A stretch of DNA of 5,917 bases from Nitrospinota bacterium (GCA_027298165.1 JAPUGN010000123.1:1-5917), one strand, 5' to 3'; positions 1 through 5,844 are shown, counted from the stretch's first letter. Notes: generated by a model not told the origin, from the sequence alone. A program made the numbers and translations.

Positions 1-184
1 CGATGGGGCCCTGCACATGCACGATCCGGTTCTCAGACAGCGGCAGGCGTTTGACTTCTTTATGGTCGACCTCGATGACAACCCAACTTCCCGCGCGGTT
101 CCCCAAATCCACCTGCGCGAACAGAAAAATATTTAACGCAAACAGACAGCCGATCAGAATTTTATCCGCCCGTGTGATTCGCAT
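1..184 (-). CDS. NusG domain II-containing protein, N-terminal part (cut by window edge)
   Basis: Reading the minus strand from an ATG at 184 gives 61 uninterrupted codons that run off the left edge. The product begins MRITRADKILIG, followed by a hydrophobic stretch (about residues 9-23, rich in I, L, F and A) that looks like a single N-terminal membrane anchor. A beta-rich segment follows, with GSWVVIEVDHKEVKRLPL at about 33-50 and then IVHVQGPI. This order (short basic N-terminus, one transmembrane helix, 'G.WVVIEVDGKEV.RLPL...GP[IL]G') is typical of NusG domain II (DUF1312) proteins, which are small and extracytoplasmic and have no firmly known function. The expected C-terminal Cys-containing part would lie outside the window. 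An in-frame ATG at 199 is an alternative start; 184 is preferred because it gives the usual short N-terminus. Neither has a clear Shine-Dalgarno. It lies downstream of recG on the same strand, separated by repeats. The family call comes from pattern recognition only. Confidence 0.7.
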   Translation of the reverse strand, partial: MRITRADKILIGCLFALNIFLFAQVDLGNRAGSWVVIEVDHKEVKRLPLSENRIVHVQGPI

Positions 185-220
185 ACCGCAGTGTACCATG
201 ATCGATAAAAGCAAAGGCCC

Positions 221-252
221 TTTCACCACAGAGGACACAGAGGGCGCAGAGA
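221..252. repeat. Triple 9-nt tandem 'CACAGAGG' intergenic repeat
   Basis: CACAGAGG occurs at 227-234 and 236-243, and a degenerate copy CGCAGAGA lies at 245-252, giving an exact 9-nt period. The surrounding 'TTCACCACAGAGG' is a familiar intergenic repeat of many environmental bacterial genomes (recalled, not searched). It sits just upstream of the NusG-II start. Because the period is three codons, spurious reading frames through it give Leu-Cys-rich peptides. No function is known to me. Confidence 0.7.
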
Positions 253-260
253 CTAAGTTC

Positions 261-275
261 CCCTTCTCCGAAGGG
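261..275. repeat. Short perfect hairpin within the repeat patchwork
   Basis: CCCTTC at 261-266 and GAAGGG at 270-275 form a perfect 6-bp stem with a 3-nt loop. No T-run follows on the minus strand, so it does not look like a standard intrinsic terminator. It resembles the small 'CCCCTTCTCC...' repeat scraps often found beside CACAGAGG repeats. Confidence 0.5.
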
Positions 276-325
276 AGCTGGGGGGCTTTGACAGGATAAC
301 AGGATGAGCAGGATCAAAAAAACAT

Positions 326-404
326 AGATCCTTCGTTGGCACTCAGGATGACGCATTGGAGGTGTTTTGTCATTCTGAGCGGAATGAAATGGAGCGAAGA
401 ATCT
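326..404. repeat. Inner inverted repeat: arms 326-352 and 369-404
   Basis: The left arm has AGATCCTTCG (326-335) and CTCAGGATGAC (342-352). The right arm has GTCATTCTGAG (369-379) and CGAAGAATCT (395-404). These pair with one mismatch in each block, while the middles differ in length (6 nt against 15 nt). The right arm is of the 'GTCATTCTGAG...GCGAAGAATCT' type, a widespread bacterial intergenic repeat (recalled, not searched). The loop is only 16 nt (353-368). Confidence 0.7.
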
Positions 405-427
405 GTGCTTTCAAAAATAAATCTTCC

Positions 428-443
428 CCTCTAAGTGGAGAGG
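428..443 (-). repeat. Small hairpin CCTCT/AGAGG, weak terminator-like on the minus strand
   Basis: CCTCT at 428-432 pairs with AGAGG at 439-443 across a 6-nt loop. On the minus strand the stem is followed, after about 10 nt, by a T-rich stretch (GATTTATTTTTG). It could weakly terminate recG transcription, but the stem is short and the T-run is displaced, so it is listed only as a structure. It is the only terminator-like element seen between recG and the NusG-II gene. Confidence 0.3.
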
Positions 444-503
444 AAATCATAAAAATCCTGTTAATCCTGTTATCCTATCTAAGTCCTTCCTCCAGTTCCT
501 TTT

Positions 504-2639
504 CTAGAGAATATCCATAAAGTCGAGACGGTCGCCCAGGTATTGTTGAAAGGCCTGTTTCAGGTTCTGATGTTCGGGGTCTTCCAGTTTGGGATCGCGG
601 TCGATCAGCGCGAAAGCTTCTTTGCGCGTGGTCTCGATAATTTTGATGTCGCGGATGATATCGGCAAAGATCAATGACGGCATACCCGACTGGCGCGTCC
701 CCATGAAATCGCCGGGACCGCGAATCTGCAAATCCTGCTCGGCAATCTTAAAGCCGTCGCAGGAATCCATCATCGCCTTGACGCGCAATTTACCGTCATC
801 GGTCAGCGGCGGGTAGGCGACCAACAGGCAGTACGAACTGTGTTGACCCCGCCCGACGCGCCCGCGCAATTGGTGCATTTGCGCCAGACCGAACCGCTCG
901 GCGTGTTCGATCAGCATCACCGTGGCGTTGGGGACGTCGATTCCCACTTCGATAACGGTGGTGGCCACCAGGATGTCCGCCTTCCCGTTTTTGAAATCGG
1001 CCATGATGCGCTGGCGTTCCTCTTTTTTCAGCCGGCCGTGGATCAGGGCGACCTCGGCATCCGGAAAGCGTTTCTGTAAATCCTCATACACTTCCAGCAC
1101 GGTTTTCAGGTCGCGTGTATCCGACTCTTCGATCAGCGGGCAGACGACGTAGGCTTGGCGTCCCTTGCCGATTTCTTTTTTCAGAAAGTTGTACGCCTTG
1201 TCGCGCTGGCTTGCGTAGTAGCGTTTGGTCTGTATGGGTTGGCGGCCCGGTGGCATTTCGTCGAGGACCGAGACGTCCATGTCACCGTACAGCGTCATCG
1301 CCAGCGAACGCGGGATGGGAGTGGCGGTCATCACCAGCACGTGCGGGTAGACGCCTTTTTTGCCGATTGCTTCCCGTTGCAGGACGCCGAAGCGGTGTTG
1401 CTCGTCGATCACCGCCAGGCCCAGGTTTTGAAAATCGACGCCTTTCTGAATCAGCGCATGGGTGCCGACGGCGATCTGCGTCGTGCCTTTCCGGATATTC
1501 TGGAGTAGCGCTTTCTTTTCCTTTGAGGCCATGCCGCTGGTCAATAGCTGTACGCGGATGCCCAACGCTTCGCAAAAGGGTTGGATGTTCATGAAATGCT
1601 GTTCCGCCAGCAGTTCGGTCGGTGCCATCAGCGCGCCCTGCATGCCGTTGTCGACGGCGGTGAGGAGCGAGATGAGGGCGACGACGGTTTTGCCGCTACC
1701 GACGTCGCCGTGAAGCAGGCGGTTCATCGGCCGGCTCTGTTCCAGGTCATCCATGATGTGGCCCAGCACCTTGATCTGCGCGCCGGTCAATTCGAATTGC
1801 ATGAGACGCATGAAGCGGTGAATGGTATCGCCGCGGGTTTTGAGCGGCGTTCCCGGTTCGTCTTGCTGGACGTGTTTGCGTTTGAACGCGAGGCCCAGTT
1901 GCAGGAGGAACAACTCTTCGAACACCAGCCGGATTTGCGCCTCGGTGCGGAATTGTTTCAGCAGGTTTTCCTGCGTGCCCAGCGGCGGGAAGTGTGTTTC
2001 GCGGAAGGCCGTGGCGCGGTCGGGCAGGTGGTTGCGCCGCCGGATGTCTGCCGGCAGGAATTCTTCCAGCAGGGGCGCGTATTCGTTCACCATGGTTTTC
2101 ATGATGGTGCGCAGAGATTTCTGGTAGAGGCCTTCCGTTGTATGGTAGATGGGAATGATGCTCCCGATGTCCAGCGGGTCGGCTTCTTCTTCCAGACTGA
2201 TATCCACATCCGGATGAATGATCTCCAGACCTTGGCCCTGAAACCGGTTGGGAGTTGGCTTGCCGGAAACAATCAACAGGCGCCCGACGGCATAGCGTTC
2301 CTTCATATACTTTTCGTTGAACTTGAACCATTTGATGCAAATGGTTCCGGTGTCGTCCGCTACCGTCACATCGAGAATTTTTCTCCGCCTCCGGAGGTGC
2401 AGGATGTTGACGTCACTCACCTTCCCCTGAAAGGTGATCTGCTCGCCCTCCACCAGCTCGCCGATTTTTTTAACGCGGCTCCGGTCCTCGTACCGGTGCG
2501 GGATGAAGTAGAGGCAGTTTTCAACCGCTGCCAGTCCCAGTTTGTGAAGCAGGAGCGCGCGCTTGGGGCCGACTCCCTTGATGTACTGGATGGAATCCTT
2601 TAAGGAACGGCTATGTTGTGTTTTTTCCGTTGTTTGCAT
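504..2639 (-). CDS. recG: ATP-dependent DNA helicase RecG
   Basis: RecG is a cytosolic superfamily 2 double-strand DNA translocase that remodels stalled forks, Holliday junctions and R-loops. From the ATG at 2639 the product is 711 residues, close to E. coli RecG (693). An N-terminal GVGPKRA helix-hairpin segment (about 22-28) is followed by the wedge/OB-fold (about 60-145). The helicase core then has motif I GDVGSGKT (311-318), motif II DEQH (412-415), motif III TATPIPRS (438-445), IHGRLKKEER (about 533), TTVIEVGIDVPNA (560-572) and motif VI QLRGRVGRG (590-598). The C-terminal RecG signature QDLQIRGPGDFMGTRQSG lies at 635-652, and the protein ends FMDIL. All core motifs are intact. The frame is open upstream to an in-frame stop at 2766-2768, with only a TTG at 2672 as another start (722 residues). 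Neither start has a clear Shine-Dalgarno; ATG is preferred because the conserved core begins soon after it. It is transcribed divergently from rel. Confidence 0.97.
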   Translation of the reverse strand: MQTTEKTQHSRSLKDSIQYIKGVGPKRALLLHKLGLAAVENCLYFIPHRYEDRSRVKKIGELVEGEQITFQGKVSDVNILHLRRRRKILDVTVADDTGTICIKWFKFNEKYMKERYAVGRLLIVSGKPTPNRFQGQGLEIIHPDVDISLEEEADPLDIGSIIPIYHTTEGLYQKSLRTIMKTMVNEYAPLLEEFLPADIRRRNHLPDRATAFRETHFPPLGTQENLLKQFRTEAQIRLVFEELFLLQLGLAFKRKHVQQDEPGTPLKTRGDTIHRFMRLMQFELTGAQIKVLGHIMDDLEQSRPMNRLLHGDVGSGKTVVALISLLTAVDNGMQGALMAPTELLAEQHFMNIQPFCEALGIRVQLLTSGMASKEKKALLQNIRKGTTQIAVGTHALIQKGVDFQNLGLAVIDEQHRFGVLQREAIGKKGVYPHVLVMTATPIPRSLAMTLYGDMDVSVLDEMPPGRQPIQTKRYYASQRDKAYNFLKKEIGKGRQAYVVCPLIEESDTRDLKTVLEVYEDLQKRFPDAEVALIHGRLKKEERQRIMADFKNGKADILVATTVIEVGIDVPNATVMLIEHAERFGLAQMHQLRGRVGRGQHSSYCLLVAYPPLTDDGKLRVKAMMDSCDGFKIAEQDLQIRGPGDFMGTRQSGMPSLIFADIIRDIKIIETTRKEAFALIDRDPKLEDPEHQNLKQAFQQYLGDRLDFMDIL

Positions 2640-2720
2640 GAATGGGTCATGGCAGGGGAGGTTGATCGACAAGGCATTCGCACCAGGCCGCCGGTCCCAT
2701 ATCCTACACAGAAACCGCCG

Positions 2721-2779
2721 GGGGATAAAAGTAAATTGACACCCGGCCTCGTTCGGAATATGCTTTTATAGGGGATAAA
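2721..2779. repeat. 9-bp direct repeat GGGGATAAA bracketing the rel promoter
   Basis: GGGGATAAA occurs at 2721-2729 and 2771-2779, 50 bp apart start to start. One copy lies just upstream of the -35 hexamer and the other at the predicted transcription start. This could be a pair of regulator half-sites on roughly the same DNA face, or chance in an A/G-rich spacer. Confidence 0.35.
2736..2764 (+). promoter_or_regulatory. Sigma70-type promoter for rel
   Basis: A perfect -35 TTGACA (2736-2741), a 17-nt spacer and -10 TATGCT (2759-2764, 4 of 6) point toward rel. The predicted start is near 2771, giving a leader of about 90 nt. It lies in the recG-rel divergent spacer. No equally good promoter for recG was found on the opposite strand, although the AT-rich 2759-2793 stretch could hold one. 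Confidence 0.65.
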
Positions 2780-2861
2780 TCTATAAAATATAAGGGGTTT
2801 ACCATAAAGGCCCGGTTCCCCGATCCCCGAAAATATCATAGCCCGTGGGCCCTCCTTCACC

Positions 2862-5096
2862 ATGCGTCAGCTTGACGAAATCACAGATGCGGTTTTAGCC
2901 TACCATCCGGAAGCGGACATCGATGTCATTCTGGATGCCTACGTCTTTTCCGCGAAAGCGCACCGCGGCCAGAGCCGTCAATCGGGAGAGGCTTATCTGT
3001 CCCACCCGGTGGAAGTGGCCTACAACCTGACGCGATTGAAGATGGACGAAAAAACCGTGGCGGCCGGACTCCTTCACGATACGCTGGAGGACACGCTGGC
3101 GACGGAGGATGAAATCAAACAACTGTTCGGCGATGAGATTTATCACATGGTCGACGGCGTCACCAAGATCAGCCAGGTCCAGTTTGCCAGTTGGGAAGAA
3201 AAGCAGGCGGAAAACTACCGGAAGATGATCCTGGCGATGGCCCATGACATTCGCGTTGTTCTTATCAAACTTGCGGACCGCGCCCACAACCTTCAGACCC
3301 TGGAATCACTTTCCTCCCAGCAGCAAATCCGTATTTCCAGGGAAACCCTGGATATCTATGCACCGATCGCCAACCGCCTGGGCATCGGCTGGTTGAAAGC
3401 GGAACTGGAGGATGGGTCGTTCCAGTATGTCAGCCCCGATAAATACCAATCCATCGTGGAACGGATGAGCCAGGATGAAGAAGAGCGCAACGCGCTGGTG
3501 CAAACGGTGAGTGAGGCGGTGGAAAAGGAACTGGCGGCGATGCAGATCGAAGGCACGGTGTCAGGGCGGTCCAAGCATTATTACAGCATCTACAAAAAAA
3601 TGATGCTCCAGCAGATCGATCTGGAGGACGTGTACGATCTGATCGGCGTCCGGGTGATCACCGATTCGGTCAAGAATTGTTATGCGGCGCTGGGCCTGGT
3701 GCATTCCTTGTGGCGTCCCATTCCGGGAAAGTTCAAGGACTACATCGCCATGCCCAAACCCAACATGTACCAGTCCCTGCACACCACCGTGAACGGTCCC
3801 AAAGGCCAGCGGGTGGAGGTGCAGATTCGTAGTAAGGAGATGCACAAGGTGGCGGAAGAGGGTCTCGCGGCGCATTGGCAGTACAAGGACGGCGATGAAA
3901 AGTCTAAAAAGCAGGACGATAATCTGGCCTGGGTGCGGCATCTTATCGAAGCGCAGTCGGAGATCAAAAATCCGAAGGATTTCCTCAACGCCTTCAAGGT
4001 GGATTTGTTTTTTCAGGAAGTTTACGTGTTCACCCCGCGGGGGGCTGTCATCGCCCTGCCGCGTGGGGCGACGCCGGTGGATTTCGCCTACCAGGTGCAT
4101 ACCGACATCGGCAATCATTGTCTGGCGGCCAAGGTCAACGGCAAGATTGTCAACCTGAAGTACAAGTTGAAAAATGGCGACCGGATCGAAATCCTCACGT
4201 CCAAACAGAAGCATCCGAGCCGCGATTGGCTGTCGTTCGTCAAAACCTCGAAGGCGCGGAGCAAAATTATTCACTATATCAACCACCGCGAGCGGGAAAA
4301 GAGCCTGGAACTGGGCCGGGAAATCCTGGAAACTGAAATCCGTAAATACGGTTTCAACCCATCCGATATTTTAAAGGGGAAAAAACTGGACGAAGCCATT
4401 CACGCCGCCGGGTTCAATACTTTGGATAACCTGCTCATGGGCATCGGATACGGCAAAACGTCGGTCCGTAACGTGGTCGACAAACTGTTGCCGAAAGAAA
4501 GGCTGGAGGAATTCGCAAAGCAGGCGCTTACGGTCAAGGTCAGCGAACCCTCGGCGCGCGAGGGGCGTGGCATCAAGGTGAAAAGTTTCGGCGATGACAT
4601 GATGCTGAGAATCGGCAAATGCTGCAATCCGGTACCCGGGGATACGATTATCGGCTACATCACCCGCGGCCGGGGGGTATCGATCCACAGTGTGGATTGT
4701 CCCAGTATGATGTCCCTGGCCGGGGAAACCGAGCGTCTGGTGGAGGTCGAATGGGACACCTCTCATAAAACGCTGTTTCCCGCGCGCATCTCCATTGTCA
4801 CCGAAGACAAGCCCGGCCTGCTTGCAAAGATCAGCAGTACCGTTTCCGAATGCGGCGTCAACATGACCCGCGCCAACGTTCAGACGAGCACCCTGAAGCG
4901 CGCCTATTTTGATTTAAGTCTGGAAATTCTGGACTTGGATCACCTCAACCGCACACTGGACACCCTCCGTCAATTACCCGGAGTGATTCACGTCGAACGC
5001 GTCAAGGAATACAGCAAGAAGAGGTCCAATAAAAAATCGAGGGATGATGGAGAGGAGAGTGCGGGGGACTTCCGGAGACACCGGGGTCTGGGTTAA
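2862..5096 (+). CDS. rel: Bifunctional (p)ppGpp synthetase/hydrolase, RelA/SpoT family
   Basis: Rel makes (p)ppGpp from ATP and GTP/GDP during starvation and hydrolyses it, setting the stringent response; it acts in the cytosol, partly on ribosomes. The product is 744 residues. The N-terminal HD hydrolase domain keeps its metal and catalytic residues: H48, H72-D73 in LLHDTLEDT, D139 and N143 in KLADRAHN. The synthetase domain has GRSKHYYSIYKKM (about 235-247), PGKFKDYIAMPKPNMYQSLHTT (288-309) and EVQIRSK (319-325). The KFKD motif is the basic form found in bifunctional enzymes, unlike the acidic form of monofunctional RelA. A TGS domain follows (about 382-446), then a helical region, a Cys-containing zinc-finger-like segment (C587, C588, C613), and a C-terminal ACT domain (about 639-713). 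The last 30 residues are a Lys/Arg/Asp-rich tail beyond the ACT domain. The start fits the family N-terminus but lacks a Shine-Dalgarno; the leader reads CCTCCTT instead. It converges on rpmB with no gap. In a genome with a single copy the name rel or spoT would apply. Confidence 0.97.
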   Translation: MRQLDEITDAVLAYHPEADIDVILDAYVFSAKAHRGQSRQSGEAYLSHPVEVAYNLTRLKMDEKTVAAGLLHDTLEDTLATEDEIKQLFGDEIYHMVDGVTKISQVQFASWEEKQAENYRKMILAMAHDIRVVLIKLADRAHNLQTLESLSSQQQIRISRETLDIYAPIANRLGIGWLKAELEDGSFQYVSPDKYQSIVERMSQDEEERNALVQTVSEAVEKELAAMQIEGTVSGRSKHYYSIYKKMMLQQIDLEDVYDLIGVRVITDSVKNCYAALGLVHSLWRPIPGKFKDYIAMPKPNMYQSLHTTVNGPKGQRVEVQIRSKEMHKVAEEGLAAHWQYKDGDEKSKKQDDNLAWVRHLIEAQSEIKNPKDFLNAFKVDLFFQEVYVFTPRGAVIALPRGATPVDFAYQVHTDIGNHCLAAKVNGKIVNLKYKLKNGDRIEILTSKQKHPSRDWLSFVKTSKARSKIIHYINHREREKSLELGREILETEIRKYGFNPSDILKGKKLDEAIHAAGFNTLDNLLMGIGYGKTSVRNVVDKLLPKERLEEFAKQALTVKVSEPSAREGRGIKVKSFGDDMMLRIGKCCNPVPGDTIIGYITRGRGVSIHSVDCPSMMSLAGETERLVEVEWDTSHKTLFPARISIVTEDKPGLLAKISSTVSECGVNMTRANVQTSTLKRAYFDLSLEILDLDHLNRTLDTLRQLPGVIHVERVKEYSKKRSNKKSRDDGEESAGDFRRHRGLG

Positions 5097-5291
5097 CTAA
5101 ACCGGCACCCGCACCACTTTGTTGGACTTGAGGCAACGGGTACATACCTTCATGGTTTTCAACGCCCCTTTATACAGGACCCGTAATTTTTTCAGATTGG
5201 GGTTCCACCGCCGCCGGGTGGTATTTTTGGCGTGACTCACATTGTTCCCAAACATGGGACCTTTGTCACACACTTCACATCGTTTGGCCAT
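5097..5291 (-). CDS. rpmB: 50S ribosomal protein L28 (bL28)
   Basis: This is a 64-residue basic protein of the large ribosomal subunit. It starts MAKRCEVCDKGPMFGNNVSHA, continues with the L28 hallmark TTRRRWNPNLKKLRV (about 24-38), and ends VRVPV. Cysteine pairs C5-x2-C8 and C50-x2-C53 make it the zinc-binding C+ form, which many bacteria replace or supplement with a Cys-free paralogue under zinc limitation. The ATG at 5291 has a Shine-Dalgarno AAGGAG 10 nt upstream. Its TAG stop directly abuts the rel stop on the other strand. It is downstream of flgM on the same strand, about 100 nt away, and has its own promoter candidate. Length and ends match the family, so the gene looks complete. Confidence 0.97.
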   Translation of the reverse strand: MAKRCEVCDKGPMFGNNVSHAKNTTRRRWNPNLKKLRVLYKGALKTMKVCTRCLKSNKVVRVPV

Positions 5292-5301
5292 GATTCAATC
5301 A

Positions 5302-5307
5302 CTCCTT
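5302..5307 (-). promoter_or_regulatory. Ribosome binding site of rpmB
   Basis: AAGGAG on the minus strand lies 10 nt before the ATG of rpmB. It is the clearest Shine-Dalgarno in the window and supports the start at 5291. Confidence 0.75.
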
Positions 5308-5342
5308 GCCTTGCCTGAATGCTTTGTCAGTAGAAGTTTGGA

Positions 5343-5371
5343 ATGCTAGCATACCCGAAAGTGTTGGGCAA
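5343..5371 (-). promoter_or_regulatory. Candidate sigma70 promoter of rpmB (extended -10)
   Basis: On the minus strand, -35 TTGCCC (5366-5371, 4 of 6), a 17-nt spacer and -10 TAGCAT (5343-5348, 4 of 6) are preceded by TGC, giving an extended -10. The predicted start near 5336 gives a leader of about 45 nt. It would let rpmB be expressed independently of flgM. Confidence 0.5.
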
Positions 5372-5394
5372 GCGGTTTTAAAGGGCGGGGGTGA

Positions 5395-5718
5395 TCACTC
5401 GATAAACTGGGATTCGGTGATGATTTCCTGTAGGATTCTCTCGGCGAGGGCTTCGCTATCGACGTGATAGGTGTTATTGGCGATCTGGCCCTTGATCTCA
5501 GCCACTTTTTCCGTACGGATATCGGGCGAAGTCTGGACCGTTTCCAAGGCTTTCTGGATTCCCTTGGCTTTCGGCGACAGGGCGATCTGCTCCCCTCCGG
5601 AGACTTGGCCGGCAGCGGCGGATTCGGGTTTCTGATGGGCCGCTTTCTTGCCGGTCACATCCATCCGGTCTTGGATCGTCTTATTTTTGATCCGTAGATC
5701 GTTTTCTGGAATTTCCAT
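5395..5718 (-). CDS. flgM: Negative regulator of flagellin synthesis FlgM (anti-sigma28 factor)
   Basis: FlgM binds FliA (sigma28) and holds back late flagellar genes until it is exported through the completed hook-basal body. From the ATG at 5718 the product is 107 residues (E. coli FlgM is 97). The N-terminal half is polar and probably disordered, rich in A, G, K and Q, as in the family. The C-terminal half carries the sigma28-binding pattern: IALSPKAKGIQKALE (about 45-59), PDIRTEKVAEIKGQI (65-79) and TYHVDSEALAERIL (83-96). A GTG at 5730 would add four residues, but its first base is part of the GGAG that serves as Shine-Dalgarno for the ATG, so the ATG is preferred. A sigma28-type promoter lies upstream, matching a feedback loop. 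No other flagellar gene is in the window, so this copy may stand apart from the main flagellar cluster. The palindrome GTGATCAC (5391-5398) overlaps the stop codon. Confidence 0.92.
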   Translation of the reverse strand: MEIPENDLRIKNKTIQDRMDVTGKKAAHQKPESAAAGQVSGGEQIALSPKAKGIQKALETVQTSPDIRTEKVAEIKGQIANNTYHVDSEALAERILQEIITESQFIE

Positions 5719-5729
5719 GGGTTTGACCA

Positions 5730-5733
5730 CTCC
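5730..5733 (-). promoter_or_regulatory. Ribosome binding site of flgM
   Basis: GGAG on the minus strand (within TTTTGGAGTGG) lies 11 nt upstream of the ATG at 5718. It overlaps the GTG at 5730, which argues against that GTG as the start. Confidence 0.55.
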
Positions 5734-5751
5734 AAAACAGTTCAGGAGAAT

Positions 5752-5783
5752 ACAGGCCTGTCCCGCCGGCCCCAGCCGACAGG
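5752..5783 (-). other. Overlapping palindromes in the flgM leader
   Basis: ACAGGCCTGT (5752-5761) is a perfect 10-bp palindrome. The adjoining CCTGTC (5757-5762) also pairs with GACAGG (5778-5783), enclosing a GC-rich interior that contains GCCGGC. The two stems share bases, so they exclude each other. They sit about 35-65 nt before the flgM start, inside the leader of both predicted transcripts. They could be an operator or an RNA switch affecting translation; no T-run follows, so a terminator is unlikely. Confidence 0.4.
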
Positions 5784-5799
5784 TAAACCTTCAACATTT

Positions 5800-5826
5800 T
5801 TATCGGTTTCCAGGGGCAAAACTTAA
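5800..5826 (-). promoter_or_regulatory. Sigma28 (FliA) promoter of flgM
   Basis: On the minus strand TTAAGTTT (5819-5826), exactly 11 nt, then ACCGATAA (5800-5807). The enterobacterial FliA consensus is TAAAGTTT-N11-GCCGATAA, so each box matches 7 of 8 with the canonical spacing. It points to flgM with a leader of about 75 nt. This is consistent with flgM being transcribed by the sigma factor it inhibits, as in Salmonella. Confidence 0.8.
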
Positions 5827-5844
5827 GCCTGGAGACCTTTAATT

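Larger units (their letters stand above)
290..479. repeat. Outer inverted repeat: arms 290-314 and 455-479
   Basis: The left arm (290-314) and the reverse complement of the right arm (455-479) match at 22 of 25 positions. Each arm is itself a tandem of a hexamer: CAGGAT at 292, 300 and 309 on the left; ATCCTG at 455 and 464 and ATCCTA at 472 on the right. The spacing is 8-9 nt, mirrored between the arms. 'GGATAACAGGAT' units of this type are frequent intergenic repeats in environmental bacteria (recalled, not searched). The arms enclose a second inverted repeat, so the whole block could fold as one long imperfect hairpin in a recG read-through transcript or as a cruciform. Confidence 0.75.

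Noticed and set aside
3..299. 98-codon plus-strand frame at the left edge
   Set aside because: It is antisense to the NusG-II fragment and runs on into the repeats. The peptide is Arg/Ser/Thr-rich with no recognisable domain.
162..356. 64-codon minus-strand frame with Leu/Cys-rich peptide across the repeat block
   Set aside because: Its sequence (LCALCVLCG) is a translation of the CACAGAGG tandem, and its end overlaps the NusG-II start in another frame. It is a typical spurious repeat-derived peptide.
221..479. CRISPR array or insertion sequence
   Set aside because: The repeat units are too short and mixed and have no regular spacers. There is no transposase frame and no evident target-site duplication.
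1581..2603. 340-codon plus-strand frame opposite recG
   Set aside because: It is a long shadow frame on the complement of a GC-rich, strongly conserved recG. The His/Gln/Val-rich composition matches complementary codons, and no motifs or start signals are seen.
2771..2861. Riboswitch or stringent-type leader in rel mRNA
   Set aside because: Only small stems such as GCCC-GT-GGGC (2841-2850) are present. Nothing resembles a known aptamer or a terminator/antiterminator pair.
2600..2863. 87-codon minus-strand frame in the recG-rel spacer as a real gene
   Set aside because: It has no recognisable domain, overlaps the recG 5' end out of frame and starts inside the rel start codon. Only its AAGGAGG is noteworthy, and that is reported as a finding rather than a gene.
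3561..4286. 241-codon minus-strand frame opposite rel
   Set aside because: It is a shadow of the rel synthetase and TGS coding sequence, with no recognisable family and no ribosome binding site.
5391..5398. GTGATCAC palindrome at the flgM stop as a terminator
   Set aside because: It is only 8 bp with no loop and no following T-run on the minus strand. The next bases are C-rich.
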